A stretch of 64,000 nt of DNA from Gulosibacter sediminis (GTDB lineage Bacteria > Actinomycetota > Actinomycetes > Actinomycetales > Microbacteriaceae): positions 1,302,001 through 1,366,000 of the forward strand of contig NZ_CP097160.1 of NCBI RefSeq assembly GCF_023370115.1, given 5' to 3'. The first letter of the stretch is position 1; each line of letters begins with the position of its first letter. Under the pieces are notes generated by a model. The model was not told where the DNA came from and did no database searches. It saw only the letters and a program-made list of their open reading frames with translations. A program made the position numbers and the translations under genes. Shown here one piece after another: positions 53,220 through 61,679 of the stretch.

Positions 53220-55304
53220 ATGGCGCAGGCGTATTCGGCTGAAGATCTGCAGGTACTCGAGGGGCTCGAGGCGGTGCGGAAGCGTCCCGGTATGTATATC
53301 GGGTCGACCGACTCGCGTGGGCTCATGCACTGCCTCTGGGAGATCATTGACAACTCGGTCGACGAGGCGCTCGGCGGCCATGGCGCGAAGATCGACATCG
53401 TCCTCCACCAGGATGGTTCGGTCGAGGTGCGCGACGAGGGTCGCGGTGTGCCGATCGATATCGAGCCGCGCACCGGCTGGTCGGGCGTGCAGGTGGTCTA
53501 TACCAAGCTCCACGCCGGCGGCAAGTTCGGCTCGAGCAACTACGGCGCGGCCGGTGGTCTGCACGGCGTTGGTGCATCCGTCGTCAACGCGCTGTCGAGC
53601 CGCCTCGACGTCGAGGTCGACCGCGGCGGCAAGACCTACGCGATGAGCTTCCAGCGGGGTCACGCCGGTGTGTTCGCCGACTCGGGCGAGCCCTCGCCCG
53701 ACGCTGCGTTCACCGAGCAGCCCGGGCACGCCGAGCTGCGAGTCGTCGGCAAGGTGGGCAAGAACGTCACCGGCACCCGCGTGCGGTACTGGGCCGACCC
53801 GCAAGTGTTTGTGCGCGACGCCGCATTCCAGCTTGAGCAGCTGCGCGACCGCGCCCGGCAGACCGCGTTTCTCGTGCCCGGCCTCGAGATCAGCCTCTCT
53901 GACGAGCGCGATCCGCAGGCGACCGAGCAGGAGTCGTTCAAGTACGACGGTGGCATTTCGGAGTTCGTTGAATACCTCGCGCCCGACGCGGCCCTCACTG
54001 ACATTTGGCGGATGCAGGGGGAGGGGCACTACCGCGAGACCGTGCCCGTGCTCGACGATAAGACCGGCCACATGGTTTCGCGCGAAGTCGAGCGCCGGAT
54101 GGAGGTCGACCTCGCCCTGCGCTGGGGCGCCGGCTACGACACCGTCGAGCGCAGCTTCGTCAACATCATCGCGACGCCGAAGGGCGGCTCCCACGTCACC
54201 GGCTTCGAGGCGGGCCTGCTCAAGGTCGTGCGCGACGAGGTGACGAAGAACGCGCGCAAACTCAAGGTCGGCAACGACAAGCTCGACAAGGACGACATCC
54301 TTGCCGGCCTGACCGCGGTCGTGACCGTGCGCATCCCCGAGCCACAGTTCGAGGGCCAGACCAAGGAGGTGCTCGGCACCCCGCAGGCGCGCAACATCGT
54401 GCAGAAGACGATCGTCGACGGCATGAAGGAGCGTTTCGGCTCGACGAAGCGACAGGACAAGACCGAGTCGTCGATGCTGCTCGAGAAGATCGTCACCGAG
54501 ATGAAGAGCCGCATCGCGGCCCGCGCGCACAAGGAGACGCAGCGCCGCAAGACGGCGCTTGAGAACTCTTCGCTGCCCGCGAAGCTCGTCGACTGCCGCA
54601 TCAACGAGGTCGAGCGCTCGGAGCTGTTCATCGTCGAGGGTGACTCGGCGCTCGGCACGGCGAAGCCGGCCCGCGACTCCGAGTACCAGGCGCTGTTCCC
54701 GATTCGCGGCAAGATCCTCAATGTGCAAAAGGCGTCGCTCGCCGACATGCTCAAGAACGCCGAGTGCGCGAACATCATTCAGGTGCTCGGCGCGGGCTCG
54801 GGGCGCTCATTCGATCTCGACCAGGCGCGGTACGGCAAGGTCATCATCATGTCCGACGCCGACGTGGACGGCGCGCACATCCGCACGCTGCTGCTCACGC
54901 TGTTCTTCCGCTACATGCGCCCGATGCTCGAGGCCGGTCGCGTGTACGCCGCCGTGCCGCCGCTGCACCGGGTGGTCGTCATGAACGCCGGCAAGAAGCC
55001 GAACGAGACGATCTACACCTACAGCGAGAAGGAACTGCAGGCGCTGCTCAAGAAGCTTGAGCGCTCGGGCAAGAAGTATCAGGACCCGATTCAGCGTTAC
55101 AAGGGCCTCGGCGAGATGGACGAAGACCAGCTCTGGGACACGACCATGAACCCGGAACACCGCCTGCTTCGCCGCATGAACCTCAAGGATGCGGCCGAGG
55201 CGGAGCAGATCTTCGAGGTGCTCATGGGCAACGAAGTCGCCCCGCGTCGCGAGTTCATCGTCGACGGTGCCGAGCACGTCGTTCCCGAGCTCATCGACGC
55301 GTAG
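53220..55304 (+). CDS. parE: DNA topoisomerase IV (type IIA) subunit B
   Basis: ATPase subunit of a type IIA topoisomerase. The 694-residue protein has the GHKL ATPase (EIIDNSVDEAL, RDEGRGVPID, GAAGGLHGVGASVVNALS), a transducer domain and a TOPRIM domain (EGDSALGTAKPARD, IIMSDADVDGAHIRTLLLT). EGDSALG rather than EGDSAGG favours ParE-type naming over GyrB, and no gyrA/parC partner follows here. The ATG has AGGAGG 8 bases upstream. A structured inverted repeat lies beyond its stop. Confidence 0.92.
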   Translation: MAQAYSAEDLQVLEGLEAVRKRPGMYIGSTDSRGLMHCLWEIIDNSVDEALGGHGAKIDIVLHQDGSVEVRDEGRGVPIDIEPRTGWSGVQVVYTKLHAGGKFGSSNYGAAGGLHGVGASVVNALSSRLDVEVDRGGKTYAMSFQRGHAGVFADSGEPSPDAAFTEQPGHAELRVVGKVGKNVTGTRVRYWADPQVFVRDAAFQLEQLRDRARQTAFLVPGLEISLSDERDPQATEQESFKYDGGISEFVEYLAPDAALTDIWRMQGEGHYRETVPVLDDKTGHMVSREVERRMEVDLALRWGAGYDTVERSFVNIIATPKGGSHVTGFEAGLLKVVRDEVTKNARKLKVGNDKLDKDDILAGLTAVVTVRIPEPQFEGQTKEVLGTPQARNIVQKTIVDGMKERFGSTKRQDKTESSMLLEKIVTEMKSRIAARAHKETQRRKTALENSSLPAKLVDCRINEVERSELFIVEGDSALGTAKPARDSEYQALFPIRGKILNVQKASLADMLKNAECANIIQVLGAGSGRSFDLDQARYGKVIIMSDADVDGAHIRTLLLTLFFRYMRPMLEAGRVYAAVPPLHRVVVMNAGKKPNETIYTYSEKELQALLKKLERSGKKYQDPIQRYKGLGEMDEDQLWDTTMNPEHRLLRRMNLKDAAEAEQIFEVLMGNEVAPRREFIVDGAEHVVPELIDA

Positions 55305-55343
55305 CTCGCACCGCGCATCCGGTTGCCCGACCGACACTCCTGA

Positions 55344-55397
55344 TGCGGTTTTCTAGGAGCGCTGCGGTGAGAACCGTTGCTTTTCTAGAAAACCGCA
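55344..55397. terminator. Inverted repeat between parE and the HtrA-like gene
   Basis: Arms TGCGGTTTTCTAG (55344-55356) and CTAGAAAACCGCA (55385-55397) are perfect complements. Inside them lies a small hairpin CGGT-GAGA-ACCG (55365-55376). The site separates convergent genes, so termination in both directions is the simplest role; a repetitive palindromic element is an alternative. Confidence 0.6.
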
Positions 55398-55447
55398 CCG
55401 ATGGGGGCGCGCGACTGCCGGGACGACAGACGGAGTGACCGTGCGAA

Positions 55448-56974
55448 TTAGCCGTTCAGGGTGGGGGAGACGCCGAGGGTCACGTCGATCTCGGTCTGCT
55501 TTCCGTCTCGGATGATCGTGAGTGTCGCGGTGTCGCCCGCCTTGAGCGTGCGCACGGTGCCGACGAGGCTCGACGAACTCGAGATGTCCTGGCCGTTCAC
55601 GGCGATGATGAGGTCGCCCTTCTTCACGCCCGCGTCGTCAGAGGGGCCGTCGGCGGTGACTTCCTGCACCTCGGCGCCGAGAACTGTGCTGCCGTCGAGC
55701 TCGGCCTGGCCGTCGCTGTTCGCTGTGCCGAGCCACGCGTGCTCAACCTCGCCGGTCTCGATGAGCTGCTGCGCGACGTTCTGCACGAGCACAGTCGGAA
55801 TCGCAAAGCCGATGCCGATGCTGCCGGATGTGCCGGATGAGTCGGCGCCGAGGGTCGCGATCGACGAGTTGATGCCGACGAGCTGACCGGTGGCGTCGAC
55901 GAGCGCGCCACCCGAGTTGCCGGGGTTGAGCGCGGCCGAGGTCTGGATCGCGTTCGTCACCACCGCGTTGCCGCTGACCTCGCCGGTGTTCACCGGGCGG
56001 TTCAGCGCCGAGACGATGCCCGTCGTGTACGAACCCGAGAGCCCGAGCGGCGAGCCGATCGCCATGACACCGTCGCCGACCTCGAGCGCGGTCGAGTCGC
56101 CGACGGTGATCGGCACGAGGGTGTCGGGGACATCGGTGACTTGAATCACCGCGAGGTCGGTGGCCGGGTCGGTGCCGACCACGGTCGCCTGGTAGCCGTG
56201 GTTGCCGATCGTCACCGTCACCGCGCTGTCGCCGGAGGCACCTTCGACGACGTGGTTGTTTGTGACGACATGGCCCTCGCCGTCCCAGACGACGCCCGAA
56301 CCCTGACTCGTGCCCTGCGAGGTCTGCACCTGAATCGAGACGACCGAGTTCTCGAGTTCGCCCGCCACGGCGGTCCAGTTCGTGTCGTTCGCGTCGGCCT
56401 GCACGACCGTGCCCGACGATGAGGTGTTGATGCCGCCGCCCGCCGGCAGCAGCGCCCACGTGCCCACGGCGCTGCCCGCGCCAACGATCAGCGCGGTGGC
56501 CGCAGCAATGCCGATGACGCCGCCGGTGCTCAATCCACGCTTCTTCGTGGGCTTCGCCGCCGCGTCGTCGGTTGTGCCCTGCGGCCCGTATTCCGGATGC
56601 ATGGTCGCGGCGAGCGTCTGGCCGCCCGTGAACTGCTGGGCCGATTGGCCACCAAACTGCTGGGTCGGGGCGCTCGAGAACTGCTGGGTCGGCGCGTCAG
56701 CCTGATGTGGCGTCGCTGCCTGCTGGCCCGGGGCCAGGGGGATGCCGTAGTTCACCTGCGTCGTCGGCGCAGGCTCGGCGGGTGCCTGCGTCGGCTGCCC
56801 AAACTGCGTCGTCGCCGCGTCCTGCGGGCTGGCCGCGGGGGAGTCGCTGCGGGGGGAGTAGCCCGCGCCTGAGTCAGTGCTCGAGGTTGCGGTGCCTGGG
56901 GTATCGGGGGTGCCGAGCGGCGGAAGGGGTGGCATTTCGCCGTGCTGCTTGGCTCCGGGCTGTTCTTCGGACAT
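55448..56974 (-). CDS. HtrA/DegP-like S1C serine protease with PDZ domain
   Basis: A membrane-anchored envelope protease. The 508-residue protein begins with a long Pro/Gln/Thr-rich cytoplasmic tail (1-145) containing repeats of TQQF. A membrane segment follows (about 151-177), then a trypsin-like domain with H241 (NNHVVEG), D273 (TDLAVIQV) and S354 (NPGNSGGALVD). A C-terminal PDZ domain (about 410-505) includes VKKGDLIIAVNGQDI. The start is the ATG at 56974. Likely role is quality control outside the membrane. Confidence 0.94.
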   Translation of the reverse strand: MSEEQPGAKQHGEMPPLPPLGTPDTPGTATSSTDSGAGYSPRSDSPAASPQDAATTQFGQPTQAPAEPAPTTQVNYGIPLAPGQQAATPHQADAPTQQFSSAPTQQFGGQSAQQFTGGQTLAATMHPEYGPQGTTDDAAAKPTKKRGLSTGGVIGIAAATALIVGAGSAVGTWALLPAGGGINTSSSGTVVQADANDTNWTAVAGELENSVVSIQVQTSQGTSQGSGVVWDGEGHVVTNNHVVEGASGDSAVTVTIGNHGYQATVVGTDPATDLAVIQVTDVPDTLVPITVGDSTALEVGDGVMAIGSPLGLSGSYTTGIVSALNRPVNTGEVSGNAVVTNAIQTSAALNPGNSGGALVDATGQLVGINSSIATLGADSSGTSGSIGIGFAIPTVLVQNVAQQLIETGEVEHAWLGTANSDGQAELDGSTVLGAEVQEVTADGPSDDAGVKKGDLIIAVNGQDISSSSSLVGTVRTLKAGDTATLTIIRDGKQTEIDVTLGVSPTLNG

Positions 56975-56986
56975 GAAGGAATCCAA

Positions 56987-57940
56987 TCACCGCAAGGCTG
57001 AGCGTTCTGCGGAAAGTTCTCGAATTTCAGTGGTGAGGTTCATGCGAGCACGCTGATCCCAGAGCTTGGATGCGGTCGAGGTGCGAAAAAGTTCCCGGCG
57101 CGCCAAAAAGTCCTGCAAAATGCGCAGCCGGCCCTCAACGAAATCGCGCGGCGGCACGTGCGTGTACTCGCGGCGCACGCCCTCGACATACGCGCGATAC
57201 CGGGCATCCGGTGCCGCGAGAATCGCGAGATCTGCGTCGGCGAGCAGCCCCGCCGCAGCCATGTCGCCGGGCTCGAGCACCGCGTCAGCCTCGGCCCTCG
57301 GATCGGTGCTGAGAATCAGCCGAGCAACCTGCCCGGCCACCGCGCGGGACTCACCCAAGGCAAGCAACTCGTCGTGTGCCAGTTCGGCCGACGCCCGTTC
57401 ATCCGCACCCGGCGCGCCCTCATACACCGCGTCGTGATACCAGGCGGCGAGCAGCGCCACCCGCGGCGCCTCGCTGCCGGATGCCCAAAGCAGGTCGAGG
57501 TGCATGAGCACGTCGTGGAGGTGCTCGGCGTCGTGATAGCCACGGTGCGGCTCCTGCCAACGCGCGAGGAGCCGCTCGCCAGCATCCGCCCAGACGGGGG
57601 AGTCGTCGCCCAGCTCTGTCCACCACGCGCGCAATTCAGCCAGCCGCGCGGGTGCCCGTTCCGCATCCCGCCGGGCCCGGGGGATGCGCAGCCCGGAGGC
57701 CTCGAGGCGGCGCGCGAGTTCGTGTCCGGTCACGGCGACCGCGCCGGCCGCCACCAGCCCGGGCAGTTCGTCTTCGCGCACGTCGTAGTGGTCGAGATCG
57801 AAGCGCCGGCGCGCGAGCCGCTGGCAGTGGGCGAACGCATGCAGTTCGGCGAGGGAGTGGTCGGATACGAGGTGTGCCCAAAGCACGCCGTGGGCTGGCC
57901 AGCGCGCGGGGTCTACGAGAATTGTCACCTGCCTGACCAT
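56987..57940 (-). CDS. DUF4031 domain fused to an HD-type hydrolase
   Basis: A 317-residue two-part protein. Residues 1-85 (VTILVDPARWPAHGVLWAHLVSD, AHCQRLARRRFDLDHYDV) are DUF4031, an actinobacterial domain of unknown job. The remainder has RGYHDAEHLHDVLMHLD and LLAAWYHDAVYEGA, the histidine/aspartate pattern of predicted HD metal-dependent phosphohydrolases. The final 90 residues are helical. The start is the ATG at 57940; a GTG 12 bases later gives the tight DUF4031 start. It is divergent from the M50-like gene with only 10 bases between starts. Confidence 0.83.
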   Translation of the reverse strand: MVRQVTILVDPARWPAHGVLWAHLVSDHSLAELHAFAHCQRLARRRFDLDHYDVREDELPGLVAAGAVAVTGHELARRLEASGLRIPRARRDAERAPARLAELRAWWTELGDDSPVWADAGERLLARWQEPHRGYHDAEHLHDVLMHLDLLWASGSEAPRVALLAAWYHDAVYEGAPGADERASAELAHDELLALGESRAVAGQVARLILSTDPRAEADAVLEPGDMAAAGLLADADLAILAAPDARYRAYVEGVRREYTHVPPRDFVEGRLRILQDFLARRELFRTSTASKLWDQRARMNLTTEIRELSAERSALR

Positions 57941-57950
57941 AATTGCCGAC

Positions 57951-58658
57951 ATGGAAGATCTGCCGTGGCTTGACGCAATTGTTTCGCGAATTGTGCCGCC
58001 CGAGACCGCTCCGAGCATCGATGCGACCGTGCTGTGGTGGGTGCTCGCTGCAGCACTCATCGCCTGCGCTGTGCCATTGACCTGGCTACGGGTGCGCCTC
58101 GGCGTGACGCTCGTGCACGAGCTCGGGCACGCGTTCGTCGGGGTGATGGTCGGCCGCAAGTTCAACGGCTTCGTGCTGCGCGGCGACATGTCGGGCGCGG
58201 CGGTGACGCAGGGGAAGGCCAGGGGATTCGGCAGGGTAGCGACGACCTGGGCGGGCTACCCGGCGCCGGCGATTCTCGGCGCGGCCCTCGCGTGGTTCGC
58301 GGGTCGCGGCTGGGCCGCTCCGACGGTGACGCTGCTCATGCTGCTGCTCGTCATCGCGATGATTCGGGTGCGATCCTGGCTGACCGCAGGCGTCACGCTG
58401 ATTTCGCTCGCGGGTTTTGCGGCACTGTGGTGGTGGCGTTACGACGAGATTCAGGCGCTCGTGCTCATCGGAATCGCCATCGTGCTGGTCGTTGGTGCTT
58501 GGCGACACCTCGGCGCCGTCGTGACGCAGCCGAGTCCGAGCAGCGACCCTGGCGTGCTCGCGCAGCTGACGCGCGTGCCGGCGTTCCTCTGGAACCTCAG
58601 CTTTGCCATCGTGTGCGGCCTCGCAACGTGGGGAGTAGCGCAGTTCTTCCTGCCGTAG
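57951..58658 (+). CDS. M50-like membrane metalloprotease
   Basis: A 235-residue membrane protein with about six hydrophobic segments. The zinc motif HELGH is at 56-60 (GVTLVHELGHAFVGVMVG), next to a membrane segment as in M50-type proteases. FNGFVLRGDMSGAAVTQGKARG and WAGYPAPAILGAALAWF are the second conserved region. The ATG at 57951 has little upstream space because the DUF4031 gene starts 10 bases away on the other strand. The substrate is unknown. Confidence 0.87.
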   Translation: MEDLPWLDAIVSRIVPPETAPSIDATVLWWVLAAALIACAVPLTWLRVRLGVTLVHELGHAFVGVMVGRKFNGFVLRGDMSGAAVTQGKARGFGRVATTWAGYPAPAILGAALAWFAGRGWAAPTVTLLMLLLVIAMIRVRSWLTAGVTLISLAGFAALWWWRYDEIQALVLIGIAIVLVVGAWRHLGAVVTQPSPSSDPGVLAQLTRVPAFLWNLSFAIVCGLATWGVAQFFLP

Positions 58659-58690
58659 TCGCTGAGCCGGCCGACTGGGGGGCAACTCTG

Positions 58691-58716
58691 CGATAATGAC
58701 ATAATGTGCATTATCG
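58691..58716. promoter_or_regulatory. Palindrome CGATAATG-N10-CATTATCG
   Basis: Two perfect 8-base arms. A third ATAATG copy lies in the spacer (58701-58706) as a direct repeat. It stands in the 164-base gap before the small membrane protein and has the size of a repressor operator. No cognate regulator is nearby. Confidence 0.4.
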
Positions 58717-58822
58717 GATATCGCCACGCTCATCACGATGCACCGAGGAACCTCAGGCATCGCGTACTATTGGACGCAGTGGCTCCGGCCCTTCTAGCTC
58801 GCCAACCTCAGGGAGAAACGCA

Positions 58823-59002
58823 GTGAACGCGCTCATCGCCATCTTCAGCATCCTCGTATTCATTGCGGGTCTCTGGTGCTACGGCCTCGCGTTCCAGATG
58901 CCGACCGACACGCTGTCGCTGCTCGTCTTCATTCTCGGCGTGCTGCTCAACAGCCTCGCGTTCTTCATCCCCTGGCAGATCGTCGGCCACGGCCGAAAGT
59001 AA
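58823..59002 (+). CDS. Small two-segment membrane protein
   Basis: A 59-residue protein starting at GTG with GGGAGAAA six bases upstream. It has two hydrophobic segments (about 2-22 and 29-51, LSLLVFILGVLLNSLAFFIPW) and ends in a short basic tail GHGRK. No named family is recognised. It stands alone, between the M50-like and SRPBCC genes, downstream of a palindromic site. Function unknown. Confidence 0.68.
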   Translation: MNALIAIFSILVFIAGLWCYGLAFQMPTDTLSLLVFILGVLLNSLAFFIPWQIVGHGRK

Positions 59003-59075
59003 CAACTTCATAACAGCCGCACGTGCGCCCTTGGTTCCACCGAATCAAGGGCGCTCTGCTTATCAGGAGGACTGC

Positions 59076-59501
59076 GTGGGGTACACGCCTTCGCTCGACA
59101 TTTCGGTGCGCTTCACGGCTCCCGTCGAACGCGTCTGGGATGCGCTCGTCGATCGCCGGGAGTTCGCAACGTGGTGGCCCGACGGAGGCCACATCGAAGC
59201 GCGTAAGGGCGGCGAGCTCAAGCTCACCACGCCACGGCCGAAGAAGAAGCGCGACCGGATGCTCACCGGCAAGGTCATCAGCGTCGACCCCTACGCGCAA
59301 CTCGTGATCGACGTGAACGCGCAGCCGCGTGACCTCGACACCCGACTCACGCTGATCTTCAGCCAGCTCAAGCACAAGTCACGCCTGCGCATCATCGAGG
59401 AAGGCTCGGACAGCCCGACCTCGGGCATCATCCTGCAGGAAGCCCGCGAAGGATGGCGCGAGGTGCTTGCCGAACTCGACAAGCACCTCGCAGAAAAGTA
59501 A
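59076..59501 (+). CDS. SRPBCC/START-fold protein
   Basis: A 141-residue protein of the AHSA1/SRPBCC type. SVRFTAPVERVWDALVDRREFATWWPDGG is the standard N-terminal helix-turn region, the middle strand block is LTGKVISVDPYAQLVID, and the last helix is EGWREVLAELDKHL. The GTG start is fixed by AGGAGG five bases upstream. SRPBCC proteins bind hydrophobic ligands in a cavity, or in AHSA1 relatives assist Hsp90; neither can be chosen here. It is convergent with the SDR gene, with a 12-base gap. Confidence 0.87.
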   Translation: MGYTPSLDISVRFTAPVERVWDALVDRREFATWWPDGGHIEARKGGELKLTTPRPKKKRDRMLTGKVISVDPYAQLVIDVNAQPRDLDTRLTLIFSQLKHKSRLRIIEEGSDSPTSGIILQEAREGWREVLAELDKHLAEK

Positions 59502-59513
59502 CCAGTTGCGTTG

Positions 59514-60290
59514 TTACTCGACGCCGAAGCTCGACACGTCGCCGACGAGGCGAAGGTGGTCAGCAGGAACCGGCTCGAACGCAGCGGCAGCAACCTCGGC
59601 CGCAAACTCGGCCACGTTGTAGAGCTTGCCTGCCTCTTCGCGGCGCGCCTCGATGGCGCCCGGGTTGAGTCGGTTGAGCAGCGTTGCGGTAATCGTGCCC
59701 TCGATCATGTCGCCCGAAACCACGACGAACCCGATTCCATCGGCTTCAAGCGAGGGCGCGAGCTCGAGCAGGGCGTCCTCCCCCGCGCGCTTCGACTGCG
59801 CGACGGCCTCGTACTCCGGCATCGTCTCGGTCGTGCGGATGAAGTGGGCCTGGTGGCTCGTAACGAAGACCACGCGCGACCCGGCGCCGAGCAGCGTGCG
59901 CGCGGCGTTGAGCGTGTTCACCTGCGCGTCGCGGTTGAGGCGCAGCGCATAGTTCTCGCCGAGGTTCGTCTCCATACCGCCGGATGCGTTGAGCACGAGC
60001 ACGTCGAGGCCACCGTAGGCCTCGCCGATCGTCGCCATCATGGCCGCGAGGCTCGCGTCGTCGGTGAGGTCGGCAGCGACGGCGATCGCGGTGCCGCCGG
60101 CCTCCTCGATCTCCTTGACAAGCTTGTCGGCGCGAGCAGCCTTGTTGCGGTAGTTCACGACAACCTTGGCGCCGGCCTCGGCGAAGTAGCGGATCGTGTC
60201 GGCACCCACGCCACGGGACGAGCCAGTGACGAGCACGCGCTTACCGGCGAGTGAACCGGGCGCAAACGGATTCAGCGATGAGTCAACCAT
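59514..60290 (-). CDS. Short-chain dehydrogenase/reductase family protein
   Basis: A 258-residue Rossmann-fold protein. VLVTGSSRGVGADTIRYF is the dinucleotide-binding motif and VLNASGG replaces the usual NNAG. The expected YxxxK catalytic pair is not present: the tyrosine Y160 is followed by K167 in YEAVAQSKRAGE, seven residues apart, and the nearest serine is S145. This spacing appears to be a subfamily trait, but catalysis by the classic mechanism is uncertain. It is divergent from the glycerophosphodiesterase gene with an 18-base gap. Confidence 0.88.
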   Translation of the reverse strand: MVDSSLNPFAPGSLAGKRVLVTGSSRGVGADTIRYFAEAGAKVVVNYRNKAARADKLVKEIEEAGGTAIAVAADLTDDASLAAMMATIGEAYGGLDVLVLNASGGMETNLGENYALRLNRDAQVNTLNAARTLLGAGSRVVFVTSHQAHFIRTTETMPEYEAVAQSKRAGEDALLELAPSLEADGIGFVVVSGDMIEGTITATLLNRLNPGAIEARREEAGKLYNVAEFAAEVAAAAFEPVPADHLRLVGDVSSFGVE

Positions 60291-60308
60291 GCAGGCAATT
60301 CTAGTGGG

Positions 60309-61061
60309 GTGACGTACTTTGCTCCGCCCGGCCCCCGCATCCTTGCCCATCGCGGGCTCGCGCTCGACGCCCCCGAGAACACCATCGCGGCATTCGAGGC
60401 GGCCGCGGCCGTGGGCGTCACCCACATCGAGACCGATGCCCACGTCACCTCAGACGGCATCGCCGTCCTCTGGCACGACCCGACGATCGCCCGCTGGAAC
60501 GGCGACGACACCGCGGTTGACAACCTGACCGCAGCGCAGCTCGACGAGCGGACGGTCAACGGCCACCGCATCCCAACCCTCGCCACAACACTCGCGGAAC
60601 TCCCCCGGCTCCACTTCAACATCGACGTGAAGACGCCGACCGCCGCGCGTTCCGTGATTCGAGCCGTGAACGCCGCCGGAGCCTTCGACCGGGTGCTGCT
60701 CACCTCATTTCACGAGCGCACGGCGAGGATGCTCCGCTCGCTTGCGCCCGCGGCCACACAGGGCGCGCCGACCGAGCGAGTCGCGCTCGCCCTCACTGGA
60801 ATAAGCCTGCGCTCTCGGGCGTTGCTATCGAGAGCGCTCGCACCGGTCGATGCGGTGCAACTCCCCTGGCACGCAGCGGGAATCGACCTCGTGACTCCCC
60901 CGCGCCTCGCCTGGTGGCACCGGCACGTGCGCGAGGTGCACGTGTGGACGATCAACGACCCCACCGAGCAGCTCGAACTGCTGCGACGGGGCGTTGACGG
61001 CATCGTGACCGACCGATCCGATATTGGGATGCGCGTGCTCAGGGAATACCTGGCAGAATAG
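60309..61061 (+). CDS. Glycerophosphodiester phosphodiesterase
   Basis: Hydrolyses glycerophosphodiesters to glycerol-3-phosphate and an alcohol. The 250-residue TIM-barrel protein shows ILAHRGLALDAPENTIAAFEAA (catalytic HR and EN), THIETDAHVTSDGIAVLWHDPTI (metal ligands and catalytic histidine) and FNIDVKTPTAAR. VHVWTINDP and GVDGIVTDRSDI close the barrel. No signal peptide is present, so it is cytoplasmic. The start is GTG at 60309. Confidence 0.94.
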   Translation: MTYFAPPGPRILAHRGLALDAPENTIAAFEAAAAVGVTHIETDAHVTSDGIAVLWHDPTIARWNGDDTAVDNLTAAQLDERTVNGHRIPTLATTLAELPRLHFNIDVKTPTAARSVIRAVNAAGAFDRVLLTSFHERTARMLRSLAPAATQGAPTERVALALTGISLRSRALLSRALAPVDAVQLPWHAAGIDLVTPPRLAWWHRHVREVHVWTINDPTEQLELLRRGVDGIVTDRSDIGMRVLREYLAE

Positions 61062-61119
61062 AGATTTGGCGTGTGCGCGTTGCGCGCTCACGCCAGTCGA
61101 AGACCACGAAAGGAACCCA

Positions 61120-61632
61120 ATGGCAGATCGTAGCCTGCGAGGGATGCGCCTTGGTGCGCAGAGCCTGCAAAGTGACGAGGGCGTGGTGCTCGTCGATCAC
61201 CAGCTTCGCACGTATCAGACCGAGGACGGCGAGCGCTTTGTGGTGACCTTTGCCGCCGACGCCGAGGCACCGCAGGTGTGGCCGTCGCCGAAGACCGGCG
61301 TCGAGGGCCGCCTGCTCGACACCGAGGGCGACATCGTTCCCTACGAGGCGCCCGAGGCGAAGGCCCAGCGCACCCACTGGGACATGCTGCTCGAGCGCCG
61401 CACCGTTGAGGACCTCGAAGAGGTGCTGCAGATTCGTCTCGACTACCTGCGTGAGCGCCGCGGCACGAACACCGCCCGTCGCGAGCCCACTGCTGGCCTG
61501 CCGCAGAACGCTGCGAACGCTCCCGAGATCGAGATCGAGGGTCGCGCGAAGGCGCAGACGGCCGCCGAAAAGGAAGCCGCCGCGAAGGAAGCCAAGAAGA
61601 AGAAGCCGGCCGCGAGCAAGAAGAAAAAGTAG
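61120..61632 (+). CDS. rbpA: RNA polymerase-binding protein RbpA with long Lys/Ala tail
   Basis: Actinobacterial transcription factor that binds RNA polymerase and the principal sigma factor and stabilises open complexes. The core (residues 1-115) has RSLRGMRLGAQSLQSD (N-terminal tail), the barrel region HQLRTYQTEDGERFVVTFA and the sigma-interaction helix RRTVEDLEEVLQIRLDYLRERR. The usual protein ends soon after; here 50 more residues follow, rich in Ala, Lys and Glu and ending in KKKK. The ATG at 61120 has AGGAA upstream. Its partner sigA is in the same window. Confidence 0.94.
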   Translation: MADRSLRGMRLGAQSLQSDEGVVLVDHQLRTYQTEDGERFVVTFAADAEAPQVWPSPKTGVEGRLLDTEGDIVPYEAPEAKAQRTHWDMLLERRTVEDLEEVLQIRLDYLRERRGTNTARREPTAGLPQNAANAPEIEIEGRAKAQTAAEKEAAAKEAKKKKPAASKKKK

Positions 61633-61640
61633 CGACCACA

Positions 61641-61679
61641 GGCGCCGCGGGCGAGCGCTAGTCTCGCCGCCGCGGCGCC
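61641..61679. terminator. Terminator between rbpA and lnt
   Basis: GGCGCCGCGG-GCGAG (61641-61655) pairs with its complement at 61663-61679, with a 2-base bulge and a 7-base loop. It overlaps the last codons of lnt and lies beyond the rbpA stop. Confidence 0.6.
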
